Origin: Streptomyces sp. NBC_00190
GTDB lineage: Bacteria; Actinomycetota; Actinomycetes; Streptomycetales; Streptomycetaceae
Direction of reading: 5' to 3'
Assembly: GCF_036203305.1 (NCBI RefSeq)
Contig: NZ_CP108131.1
Coordinates: 8,060,001 to 8,124,000 of the forward strand
DNA length: 64,000 bases
Part shown: piece after piece, positions 45,899 to 53,611 of the stretch
How the letters are laid out: each line of letters starts with the position of its first letter
Numbering within the stretch: position 1 is the stretch's first letter
The notes under the pieces: model-generated
The model's database searches: none
What the model was told of the DNA's origin: nothing
The model's input: the letters and a program-made list of their open reading frames with translations, nothing else
Translations under genes and position numbers: made by a program

Positions 45899-46435
45899 TC
45901 AGTACGTATGTCCCACGTGCCCGAGTGCCTGCTTCAGCAGCACCCCGTGCCCGCCGGGCATTTCGCTCTGCACGGCTTGGGAGGCCGCCTCCTGCGGGCT
46001 GAACCAGACCAGGTCGAGCGCGTCCTGCCGGGGCTGGCAGTCGCCGGCCACGGGCACGATGTAGGCGAGGGACACGGCGTGCTGGCGCGGATCGTGGTAC
46101 GAGCTGACACCCACTGTGGGGAAGTACTCGGCGACGGTGAACGGCTGGAGGGAGGGGGGAACGCGGGGCAGGGCGACCGGACCGAGATCCTTCTCCAGGT
46201 GCCGCAGCAACGCGTCACGGATCCGCTCGTGATGCAGGACGCGGCCGGACACCAGGGTCCGGCTGACCGTTCCGTCCGGACCGATGCGCAGCAGCAGTCC
46301 GATGCTGATGACTTGGCCGCTGTCATCCACGCGTACGGGCACGGCCTCCACGTACAGGATCGGCATCCGGGCCCGGGCCGTCTCCAACTCATCCGTGGAT
46401 AGCCAGCCGGGCGTGGTCTCGGTCGTGTCAGACAT
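45899..46435 (-). CDS. DUF4916/NUDIX hydrolase family protein
   Basis: A 178-residue NUDIX-like protein of the DUF4916 group: GWLSTDELETARARMPILYVEAVPVRVDD, LVSGRVLHHERIRDALLRHLEKDLGP and VAEYFPTVG, HDPRQHAVSLAYIVPV. The classical NUDIX box (GX5EX7REUXEEXGU) is only partly kept (SGRVLHHERIRDALLRHLEKDLG: Glu positions differ), so activity on nucleoside diphosphates is uncertain. ATG 46435 is probable. It is a single gene of a conserved actinobacterial type; function unknown. Confidence 0.8.
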   Translation of the reverse strand: MSDTTETTPGWLSTDELETARARMPILYVEAVPVRVDDSGQVISIGLLLRIGPDGTVSRTLVSGRVLHHERIRDALLRHLEKDLGPVALPRVPPSLQPFTVAEYFPTVGVSSYHDPRQHAVSLAYIVPVAGDCQPRQDALDLVWFSPQEAASQAVQSEMPGGHGVLLKQALGHVGHTY

Positions 46436-46672
46436 TGCTGGATCATACTTTCCGGACATGGTGCTACGCAGGATCTGCGAGGACTCGGTTTCGGGACATG
46501 GCCGCGAGAGGCAGCTGACCGTACCTCACATCCCGCCCTCGACAGCCGGACTGCGCATGACGGGCACTGCGGAAGTACGGTCAGCGCCCCGTGGGCCTGC
46601 CGGATGCCGGTACCTGCCGCCCGCCCGGACGGACGGGCGGCAGGGCCCCGCCCGCCCGCTGCCTGCCGGGGC

Positions 46673-46846
46673 TCAGCCCCACAGGCCCGGGGTGATTCGG
46701 ACCGTGGTGCTGGCCTGCCGGTTGGACTGCTGGCCCAGGGCGACGTACGTGTAGGTGCCCGAGTGGGTGTTGGAGACCAGGTTGGTGCTGAACTCGCCGT
46801 CCTCGTCGGCGGTGAAGACGTTACCTCCGACGTTTCCGGAACCCCG
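46673..46846 (-). pseudogene. C-terminal remnant of an Ig-like surface protein
   Basis: On the minus strand the text GNVGGNVFTADEDGEFSTN, LVSNTHSGTYTYVALGQQSN and RQASTTVRITPGLWG precedes the stop at 46673. It looks like the last strands of a beta-sandwich domain of an exported protein. Upstream of about 46846 its coding ends abruptly against the LuxR-type gene on the other strand, so its start and most of its body are lost. Confidence 0.55.
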
Positions 46847-48893
46847 CACGGTCGTCAGCGGCCTGCTGGCCGGGCTCACCGCCGAGCAGCGCGACGTCAT
46901 ACGGGCCGCGGCCGTGCTCGGCGAGCGACTGGACGCCGCGCAGCTCGCCGCCGTCCTGCCGGAACCCGGCGAGACAGCGGTCGCGCAGGCACTGGAAGCG
47001 GCATGGCACGCCGGCGTCCTCACCGCGGCGAGGGCCACCGACGCCGGACGCACCTACCGCTTCACCCATGATCTGGTACGCGATGAGGTGCTGGGCCGGA
47101 CCACCCCCGCGACGGCCCGTGCCCTGCACCGGGCCGCCGCGCGGGCGCTGGAGCAGGCTGGGAACCCCGCCGAGGCGGCCCGTATCGCGGCACACTGGCG
47201 ACGGGCCGGCACGGAGCCCGGGCACCGAGCCGCCGCCGCGCACTGGTCCCGGATCGCCGCGGACCTGGCCCGCGAACGGCACGCCTACGCGGATGCCGCC
47301 CGCCGCCTGGCGGACGCCGCCGCCGTACTCGATGCGGCGGACCCGCAGCGCGCCCCGGCGCTCATCGACCTGGCCCGCGCCGAGTACCTTGCCGGGCGCT
47401 ACGACGCCAGCCTGCGCCACTGCGACGAGGCGTCCGACGCGGCGAGGGCGAACGGCCGGCCGGCCCTGCTCGCCGAGGTCGCCCTGGTACTGCAGGGGGT
47501 CACGTTCCCCCAGGCCGCACAAGCCATCACCCGGCTGTGCAGGGCGGCCCTGGCAGTCAAGGACCTGCCGGACGCGATGCGCGCGCGGCTCCTCGCCCAG
47601 CTCGCCACCGCCTCCGCCGAACTCGACGCACCCGAGGATGCGGCCGAGCAGGCCCGCGCCGCCCTCGAACTGGCCGAGGCCGCTGGTGACCTGCGGTCCG
47701 AACTCGACGCCGCCCGGGCGGTGCAGATGACCCTGGCGCATCCCGACGACACCGCCGAACGCCTGCGCCTGGGCGAACTGACCGTGTCCCACGCCGAGCG
47801 ACTCGGCGACCCGCTCGCCAGCGTTCTGGGCCACCAGTGGCGCGTCCAGGCCGGATACCTGCTGGGCCGGCTGGACCTGGTGGATGACGCGATCCGCGGC
47901 ATCGAGGCCGTCGTGGCCCGTTCCCCGCTGCCACTGACCCGCTGGCACCTGCTGCGCGTCAGCGCGGCCCGGGCCGTACAGGAAGGACGGTTCGCCGAGG
48001 CCCGCCGCTGGAACGAGGAGGCCACCGAGCTCGCCCGGGCCGGCGGAGACCAGTCCGCGACCGCCCTGAGCTACGTACTGCAGCAACAGCTGGCCGTGGT
48101 GCGCGGCGACGCGGCAGAAATGTCCGAGGACATGTGGCGTGACCTCGACCGGGCGCCGAGGCACCCGCTGTTCCTGTCCGTGCGGGCACGGGCGTTGTTC
48201 CTCGCCGGGCGGCGGGACGAGGCGCTGGAGGCCTATGACCGGCTGCGCCCGCTGTTTCCCTTCCCGATGACGAGCCCGCCGTGGCCTGCGGTGCTGCTGA
48301 ACCTGGTCGACCTGATCGGCCTGACCGGCGATGCGGAGGCCGCGCGGCTGGCGTACGGCCAGCTCGCGGTGTTCCAGCCGTACCCGGGAGCGCTCGGCAC
48401 ACCCACGGCGTACTTCTCCGGTACGGTCAGCCGCGACCTCGGCCGTCTCGCCCTGGCAGCCGGCCGGCTGCCACAGGCCGAGGAACGGCTCCGCGAGGCG
48501 CTGATCCGTAACCGGGCCCTCGGCGCGCGACCGTACGTGGCGCTGACCTGCCTGGACCTCGCCGCAGTCGAACGCGACAAGGGAGCCCTCGTGGACGCGG
48601 CCGCACTCGCCGGGGAGGCCCTGTCGACCGCCGACCAGCTCGACCTGCCCGGAACCTCCGCCGCCGCGGTGCGCCTCATCGGTGAAATCGCCGCCCAGCG
48701 AGACAGCACCGACCCGCTCACGCCGCGCGAACGCCAGATCGCCGAGCTCGCGGCCCGGGCCCGTACGAACCGGCAGATCGCCGCCGATTTGTTCATTTCC
48801 GAACGAACGGTGGAAAGCCACGTCCGCAACATCCTCGCCAAGCTCGGCTACGCGAACCGAACCGAACTGGCTGCGCGATGGGCCAACCACTGA
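46755..48893 (+). pseudogene. LuxR-family LAL regulator truncated at its N-terminus
   Basis: Real homology starts at about 46848 with VVSGLLAGLTAEQRDVIRAAAVLGERLDAAQLAAVL, which is the region after the ATPase core of a LAL (large ATP-binding LuxR) regulator. The Walker A and B parts, about 250-300 residues, are gone. The TPR-like middle is intact and the C-terminal HTH is perfect: LTPRERQIAELAARARTNRQIAA, ISERTVESHVRNILAKLGY. The GTG at 46755 would be read through antisense DNA of the neighbouring remnant. The HTH could still bind DNA, so weak activity is possible. Confidence 0.75.
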
Positions 48894-49295
48894 ACCTCAG
48901 GGGTTTGGGCCGGGTTCGGCCACTCCGCAGAAGGGGGTATGTGTGGTCACGCGGCGTGAGATTCGGGGTCCCCGGTGGTGACCCGCCCCATAGGGCCCAC
49001 GTCACATACGAACCGGGCTAGTAGCCTTCACACGGCGCGATTCCGCTTCCTCGTACCGTCTCTCACCTGCACGGATCCCTTCCGGTGCGCTTAGGCGGCG
49101 CCGGTCCCGGACTCCGGGGGTGCCTAGTAGGTGGGGTCGTTGCCAGGGGGCGGGGGCGTCTGTAGAACTGGATGAGTCGCCGGGCGGCACGGGTGCTTAC
49201 CCCCGCCGCTGGTGAATCCCTCTCCTTTGCGTGAGTGGCTCACGCATGTCTTCGGCATGCCGCGACTGTCCTTGTTGTCTTCGGAAGGTCTGTCT
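48894..49295. other. Long leader/intergenic region before the transglycosylase gene
   Basis: These 402 bases contain no supported gene. The last 280 bases before the transglycosylase start could be a long 5' leader: several GC-rich hairpins are possible, such as CACGGATCCCTTCCGGTG near 49069. Cell-wall hydrolase genes in Streptomyces often have a c-di-AMP (ydaO) riboswitch, but its conserved tail is not recognisable here. Confidence 0.4.
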
Positions 49296-49700
49296 GTGTC
49301 CAAGTCCGTCATCCGCCGTATCGCCGCTTCGAAGAAGACCCTCGCGGGTGCCGTCGTCGCCGTGGGTGTCGCCGGTTCCATGCTCGCCACGGTTCCCGCT
49401 CAGGCGGCCCCGACGAGCGCCAAGGCGATCGCCCAGCAGATGATCAAGGACCCGGCGCAGTTCGCGGCGTTCAACAACATCGTTTCCCGTGAGAGCGGCT
49501 GGAACCACACCGCCACGAACGCCTCCTCGGGCGCGTACGGCCTGGTGCAGGCCCTGCCGGCCTCGAAGATGGCCTCCGCGGGCGCCGACTGGAAGACCAA
49601 CCCGGCCACCCAGATCAAGTGGGGCCTGGACTACATGAACTCCCGTTACGGCAGCCCCGTCGGTGCCTGGAACTTCTGGCAGACCCACCACTGGTACTAA
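49296..49700 (+). CDS. Secreted lytic transglycosylase (SLT/Rpf-like domain)
   Basis: A 134-residue secreted muralytic protein. The signal peptide (RRIAASKKTLAGAVVAVGVAGSMLATVPAQA) ends near QAAP. The domain is IAQQMIKDPAQFAAFNNIVSRESGWNHTATNASSGAYGLVQALPASKM, with catalytic Glu66 in RESGW, and ends WGLDYMNSRYGSPVGAWNFWQTHHWY. It cleaves peptidoglycan glycan strands. GTG 49296 has GGAAGG seven bases upstream. There is no LysM or other binding module, so it is a minimal enzyme. A strong terminator follows. Confidence 0.9.
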   Translation: MSKSVIRRIAASKKTLAGAVVAVGVAGSMLATVPAQAAPTSAKAIAQQMIKDPAQFAAFNNIVSRESGWNHTATNASSGAYGLVQALPASKMASAGADWKTNPATQIKWGLDYMNSRYGSPVGAWNFWQTHHWY

Positions 49701-49729
49701 GCCACCAGCGGGAAGCAGACGCAACGAAA

Positions 49730-49760
49730 ACGCCCGGCCGGGACCATCCCGGCCGGGCGT
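49730..49760 (+). terminator. Terminator after the transglycosylase gene
   Basis: A 14-bp perfect stem, ACGCCCGGCCGGGA with TCCCGGCCGGGCGT, closes the three-base loop CCA, 29 bases after the stop codon. AAAA precedes and CTTCG follows it. Confidence 0.88.
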
Positions 49761-49939
49761 CTTCGCGTACGCGGCCACCGAACTGCCGATGAGACCCGCA
49801 AGGCCGTCTCGCGGAGGCGCAGGATGAGGCTCCCTGCCGCCGCGCGTCAAGTCCCGAGAAGCAGGGTCATGACGCGCCCCGGCACCGGAGGGCTTACTGG
49901 AATCGCCCCCTCACCGCCTCTGAACTGGAGAAAGCCCTC

Positions 49940-50362
49940 ATGGCCCGCACGTCCCGGAAGCAGCGTTTTGCGATGATCGCCGTTTCGGCCGCGTTTCTCG
50001 GAGGAGGCGCGCTGCTGCCCACCAGTGCAATCGCCGCTCCGGCCGCGCCGCAGAGCGTTGAGGCGGCCACGCTGGAAGCCGGTCACTTCGGCCATGCGAA
50101 GAGCGGTCACGAGGACGCCGCCAGGAAGCACAGGAACAACGAGGACAAGGAGCACGGCAAGATCAAGGACGTGGAGAACATGCCGGGCTGCAAGTCCTAC
50201 CAGGGCAAGGTCTACTGCGAGCACAAGTCCGACAAGCCGGCCCCCGCCCCGGCCCCGGACGCGGCGGACTCCGCAGCTTCGGACCGGGAGAACCCGGACC
50301 GGGTTCCCACTCCGGAGACCGGCCGGGCTCCCGCGGAGAATTCCTCGGCCGCCTCGGACTGA
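49940..50362 (+). CDS. Secreted His/Lys-rich hypothetical protein
   Basis: A 140-residue exported protein. Signal peptide ARTSRKQRFAMIAVSAAFLGGGALLPTSAIA. The mature part is hydrophilic: GHFGHAKSGHEDAARKHRNNEDKEHG, then a small Cys-containing core, NMPGCKSYQGKVYCEHK, and an Ala/Pro/Asp-rich tail. It has few hydrophobic residues and is probably largely disordered; His-rich text may bind metal. GGAG lies ten bases before ATG 49940. No family is recognised. Confidence 0.65.
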   Translation: MARTSRKQRFAMIAVSAAFLGGGALLPTSAIAAPAAPQSVEAATLEAGHFGHAKSGHEDAARKHRNNEDKEHGKIKDVENMPGCKSYQGKVYCEHKSDKPAPAPAPDAADSAASDRENPDRVPTPETGRAPAENSSAASD

Positions 50363-50430
50363 GACTGAGGCTCGGTGATGCGGCTCCCCGTACCGTGCCG
50401 GGAGCCCGTGAAGCCTTTGAACAGCTGATC

Positions 50431-50466
50431 AGCCCCTGTCCGGCCCGGTCGGGTCACGCAGGGGCT
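50431..50466 (+). terminator. Possible terminator hairpin
   Basis: AGCCCCTG and CAGGGGCT form an 8-bp stem around a long GC-rich loop, followed by TCTGT. It lies 69 bases after the secreted-protein stop; the loop is large, so strength is uncertain. Confidence 0.45.
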
Positions 50467-50551
50467 TCTGTCTGCACGGCCGGGACGCCGGCTGGGCAGC
50501 CGGATACGGCCGGCTGCTTCAGTGCCACCCGGTTCGCGCCCACCTCGACTT

Positions 50552-50577
50552 GATAGGCAAGTGAGCGTTTGCCTATC
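50552..50577. promoter_or_regulatory. Palindromic operator overlapping the ArsR promoter
   Basis: GATAGGCAA and TTGCCTATC are exact arms around eight bases. TTGATA (50550-50555) and TATCCT (50574-50579), 18 bases apart, could be -35 and -10. GTG 50586 lies seven bases after the -10, so the mRNA may be leaderless and the operator covers the promoter. Confidence 0.7.
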
Positions 50578-50585
50578 CTGTGGTC

Positions 50586-50891
50586 GTGGCCGCCGACGAC
50601 GTTTTCAAGGCCTTGGCCGACTCCACCCGCCGGATCATCCTCGACGAGCTCGCGGACAAGTCCGGACAGACACTGTTCGAGCTGTGCGCGCGACTGAGCA
50701 TGAAGCATCAGCTCGGCATCTCGCGACAGGCGGTGTCTCATCACCTCGCCGTACTGGAGGCCGCCGGGCTCGTCGAGACCAGGCGGGAGGGCCGCTGCAA
50801 GTTCCACGACCTGAACACAGCCCCGCTGCGGCAGATCGCCGAGCGATGGCTCGTGCCCGACACATCCGGATCGCAGGAGAGCACCCCATGA
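50586..50891 (+). CDS. ArsR-family transcriptional regulator
   Basis: A 101-residue winged-helix repressor: DDVFKALADSTRRIILDELADKSGQTLFELCARL, then ISRQAVSHHLAVLEAAGLVETRREGRCKFHDL. The inserted MKHQLG before the recognition helix is typical of the group that accompanies VOC or START-domain genes. No metal-binding cysteine pair. There is no ribosome site; GTG 50586 fits a leaderless start (GTG 50580 is the alternative). Its stop overlaps the VOC gene start by four bases (ATGA), so both form one autoregulated operon. Confidence 0.88.
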   Translation: MAADDVFKALADSTRRIILDELADKSGQTLFELCARLSMKHQLGISRQAVSHHLAVLEAAGLVETRREGRCKFHDLNTAPLRQIAERWLVPDTSGSQESTP

Positions 50892-51280
50892 AGATCCACC
50901 TGACCAGCGTCTTCGTCGACGACCAGGCCAAGGCCCTGCGCTTCTACACCGAGATCCTCGGTTTCGTGAAGAAGCACGACGTCCCGCTGGGTGAGAAAGA
51001 CCGGTGGCTGACCGTCGTCTCGCCCGATGAGCCCGGCGGCACCGAACTCCTCCTGGAGCCCGCCGGCCACCCAGCCGCCAAAACGTACCGGGACACGCTC
51101 GTATCGGACGGTATCCCGCTCGCCCAGTTCGCCGTCGACGACGTGGAGGCGGAGTACGACCGCCTGCGCGACCTCGGCGTCCGCTTCACCCAGGAGCCCC
51201 TGGCGATGGGACCAGTGACCACCGCCGTCTTCGACGACACCTGCGGCAACTTGATCCAGATCGCGACAAAGCCGCAGTAG
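50888..51280 (+). CDS. VOC family (glyoxalase/bleomycin-resistance-like) protein
   Basis: A 130-residue vicinal-oxygen-chelate protein: KIHLTSVFVDDQAKALRFYTEILGF, DRWLTVVSPDEPGGTELLLEP and IPLAQFAVDDVEAEYDRLRDLGV, then a TAVFDDTCGNLIQIA end with the usual metal-site region. Members bind or modify small molecules such as antibiotics, methylglyoxal adducts or catechols. It is translationally coupled to the ArsR gene before it, so its ligand is probably also the inducer. Confidence 0.9.
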   Translation: MKIHLTSVFVDDQAKALRFYTEILGFVKKHDVPLGEKDRWLTVVSPDEPGGTELLLEPAGHPAAKTYRDTLVSDGIPLAQFAVDDVEAEYDRLRDLGVRFTQEPLAMGPVTTAVFDDTCGNLIQIATKPQ

Positions 51281-51337
51281 GCGCCGGGGCGCTTGCGGGC
51301 GTCGGTGCCTCCGCGGCCTTTCCCTTAGCGTCCTGCC

Positions 51338-51652
51338 ATGACAACCGAGAACTGCCGCCGTGATCTCACCGCCGTCTGCAAGTCCGCGGACAGCGGCTAT
51401 CTCCTTCAAGTGGTCCGCGAAGGCAGCTGCGAGCCCCTTGCCGAGAAGGACCTCTCCCACTGGCCCGACTGGCCGATATTTCCCTTCGACGCCGCCCACG
51501 CGGCGGGGTGCGAACTCGTCTTGCTCGGCTACATGATCTGGCCTGACAGCGTCACTCCCGACTCGTTGATCGGCTGGCGTCCGGTACCGGGCCAGCAGGC
51601 ATGGTCGGCGACGGTCGGCACCTTCGCCCAACTGCAGGACGCCGGAATCTGA
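51338..51652 (+). CDS. Small hypothetical protein
   Basis: A 104-residue protein of even composition without signal: RRDLTAVCKSADSGYLLQVV, WPDWPIFPFDAAHAAGCELVLLGY and PVPGQQAWSATVGTFAQLQDAG. The Trp/Pro-rich centre suggests a small beta domain. No family is recognised. ATG 51338 stands 57 bp behind the VOC gene but lacks a strong ribosome site. It could be a fragment of a longer lost gene. Confidence 0.55.
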   Translation: MTTENCRRDLTAVCKSADSGYLLQVVREGSCEPLAEKDLSHWPDWPIFPFDAAHAAGCELVLLGYMIWPDSVTPDSLIGWRPVPGQQAWSATVGTFAQLQDAGI

Positions 51653-51991
51653 CGCCGGACGGCTTCGAGGCCCTGCGGCGGCGGACGAGACGTCGCACCG
51701 CCCTGACCTTGCATCTGACCGGTCGGGCCGGCCTGCCGTCGGCGGTGTCGCAGGACCTGGACACGGAGCAGGGGGCGCCAATCCGCAACGCCTCCAAGGC
51801 CGTTGACGCCTACCGGCAGCCGTCCGGCCGCCGGGACCACGCGCTGATTTCTTAGCATCAGAGGCCAACTATTCACCCGGTCGCTCTCAGGACGACTACA
51901 AAGGACCGCACCGAACCGAATCCGGCGGCGAGGATGATGTCATCCGTCGACGCTCGGGACGATGTCGAAGGCGGTGGATGCGCGTGTGTGA
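51653..51991. other. Intergenic stretch with a possible gene relic
   Basis: A frame from 51650 to 51855 reads NLTPDGFEALRRRTRRRTAL, TLHLTGRAGLPSAVSQDLD and ASKAVDAYRQPSGRR, which looks protein-like, but it has no proper start and I do not recognise it. The remainder is probably the promoter region of the ribosome-inactivating-like gene. Confidence 0.35.
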
Positions 51992-52657
51992 GTGCAGAAG
52001 CAGGACCGAATCGATTGCGGCCAGATTACTTCTGAGGGGTCCGAGTTCCGGCTCCTTCAGCTGATGCGGGCGGCCATGCTGAAACCCGTGGCGTTCTCTT
52101 CGGCGTACGCATCGGTGGACGAGTACCGGCTCCTGACGTCGGCCATCCGGTCGAGAGCGGGAGAGGCTCAGGGAGATTTCAGCAGGGCCGGGCGCGGGGA
52201 GGGAGGAACGCCCTACCTCCCCGTGCGCATTCAACTTCGGGGTTTGTTCATCGAGCTTTACATCGAGCTCCGGCCGCAGAATGCGGACCTTCGTATCGTC
52301 GGGTTCCGAAACACCTTCGAGAACGGTCAGGCTCCGCCGGAGGCGTATGTCCGCCACGTGCGGGACTCGGCCGCGCCACCGGGGATTCGCCGAGCGGAGG
52401 CCCTGCCCTTCGGCGGAGGCCGCTCCGACCTGGAGGCGGCTGCCGACGTGCGGCGTTCGGGGATCTTCCTGGGGCGCCGCCCCCTGGGCAACGCGGTCAT
52501 CTGGCTGCATCGGAACCGCGATCCGAAGTGCACCGCGCACGGAATTCTCGTGCTCTCGGAAATGCTCTGCGAGGCTGCTCGATACCCCGCCCTGGCCGAT
52601 GCGATATCACGCATCTGGATGACCGGTGGTCGGCTGTCGACCATGGCAGCCGCCTGA
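51992..52657 (+). CDS. Ribosome-inactivating protein (ricin A/Shiga-like rRNA N-glycosidase fold)
   Basis: A 221-residue protein that aligns along its length with ricin A chain. FSSAYASVDEYRLL..AIRSR matches the FTTAGATVQSY start; IELRPQNADLRIVGFRN matches the strand before VVGYR; LPFGGGRSDLEAAA..IFLGRRPLGNAV matches FGGNYDRLE..LGNGPLEEAI; SEMLCEAARYPALADAISRI matches the active helix ISEAARF, with Glu194 and Arg197; and WMTGGRLSTMAA matches SWGRLSTAI. The family depurinates the sarcin-ricin adenine of 28S/23S rRNA. The usual tyrosines are Arg at both positions. No signal peptide. The start is uncertain (GTG 51992, ATG 52064 or 52076; the fold begins after 52076). The C-terminus is about 50 residues shorter than ricin A. 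Confidence 0.75.
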   Translation: MQKQDRIDCGQITSEGSEFRLLQLMRAAMLKPVAFSSAYASVDEYRLLTSAIRSRAGEAQGDFSRAGRGEGGTPYLPVRIQLRGLFIELYIELRPQNADLRIVGFRNTFENGQAPPEAYVRHVRDSAAPPGIRRAEALPFGGGRSDLEAAADVRRSGIFLGRRPLGNAVIWLHRNRDPKCTAHGILVLSEMLCEAARYPALADAISRIWMTGGRLSTMAAA

Positions 52658-52786
52658 AATTTCTTGTATAGGCACCCATCCGCAGGCGTTGGGGCACCGA
52701 AGAAGGGGCGAGACCTCTCCATGAGCTCATCTCAACCCCGTACGAAGTGCGATTCCCGTCCTGGGATCCACGGAACAGGAGCGAAT

Positions 52787-53611
52787 GTGATAGTCAAGCG
52801 CGCCGGTCGCCTCGTGGTACTTGCCGCCGTACCCGCCGCTGCGTTCCTGACCCTCGGCCTTTCCGGACCAGCTCTCGCGGAGGGCGGAAAGGCGTACCAG
52901 ATCGATCTGGCGCAGCTGAACGAATCAGGCTCCAGCGGTACGGTCATGCTCAGCCTCAAGGGAAACCAACTCACCGTGCAAATCGCGTCCGAGGGCATGG
53001 TGCCCGGGTCACCGTCGGCGCAGCATCTGCACGGATCGACGAAGGGGCACGACTTCCACTGCCCGGACGCCAGCGATGACACCGACGGCGACGGGGTCCT
53101 CAGCAACACCGAGGCCACGCACGACTACGGCGACATCAACATCTCACTCACCACGTCCGGGGACACCAAGGCCACGAGCGGTCTCGCCGTGGACCGCATG
53201 CCCGTCGCCGACAAGCAGGGCAAGGTCTCCTACAAGCGGACGATCGCCGTCGGCCAGGACGTGGTCGACCACATCAAGGACCTGCACGTCGTGCAGCACG
53301 GCATCGACCGCAACAAGAACGGCAAATACGACTTCGAGGGGGCCGGCAAGAGCGAGCTCGACCCCAAGCTGCCCCAGGAGGCCACGGCTCCGACCAACTG
53401 CGGGGAGGTCAAGGGCGCGGCCGTGGGGTCCGTTCCGGTCGGTGGTATCGAGACCGGCGGCGGTTCTCCGCAGCGTGCGACGGTGCCGGTGACGGTCCGT
53501 GACGGTGCGGCGATCACCGTACTGGCGGTGGTGGCCGGTGCGGTGGCCATCGGGCGGAAGCGGGCCGCTGCCGTACCCACCGGCAGGCAGACCACCGGGG
53601 GCGGCGCGTGA
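52787..53611 (+). CDS. CHRD domain protein with C-terminal membrane anchor
   Basis: A 274-residue surface protein. Signal peptide (VKRAGRLVVLAAVPAAAFLTLGLSGPALA). The CHRD-like domain has YQIDLAQLNESGSSGTVMLSL, LTVQIASEGMVPGSPSAQHLHGS and a Ca2+-loop-like DDTDGDGVLSN; a second loop is DRNKNGKYDFEG. The end has TVRDGAAITVLAVVAGAVAIGRKR, a membrane helix with basic tail. GTG 52787 is preceded by CAGGAG. Its stop overlaps the sortase start by four bases, so both are one operon. It has no classical LPxTG motif. Confidence 0.85.
   Translation: MIVKRAGRLVVLAAVPAAAFLTLGLSGPALAEGGKAYQIDLAQLNESGSSGTVMLSLKGNQLTVQIASEGMVPGSPSAQHLHGSTKGHDFHCPDASDDTDGDGVLSNTEATHDYGDINISLTTSGDTKATSGLAVDRMPVADKQGKVSYKRTIAVGQDVVDHIKDLHVVQHGIDRNKNGKYDFEGAGKSELDPKLPQEATAPTNCGEVKGAAVGSVPVGGIETGGGSPQRATVPVTVRDGAAITVLAVVAGAVAIGRKRAAAVPTGRQTTGGGA

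Noticed and set aside
48894..49295. ydaO-type c-di-AMP riboswitch before the transglycosylase gene
   Set aside because: Context and leader length fit, but the conserved tail (CCGAACCC, GACAGCTAACC) and core are not recognisable, so no riboswitch is called.
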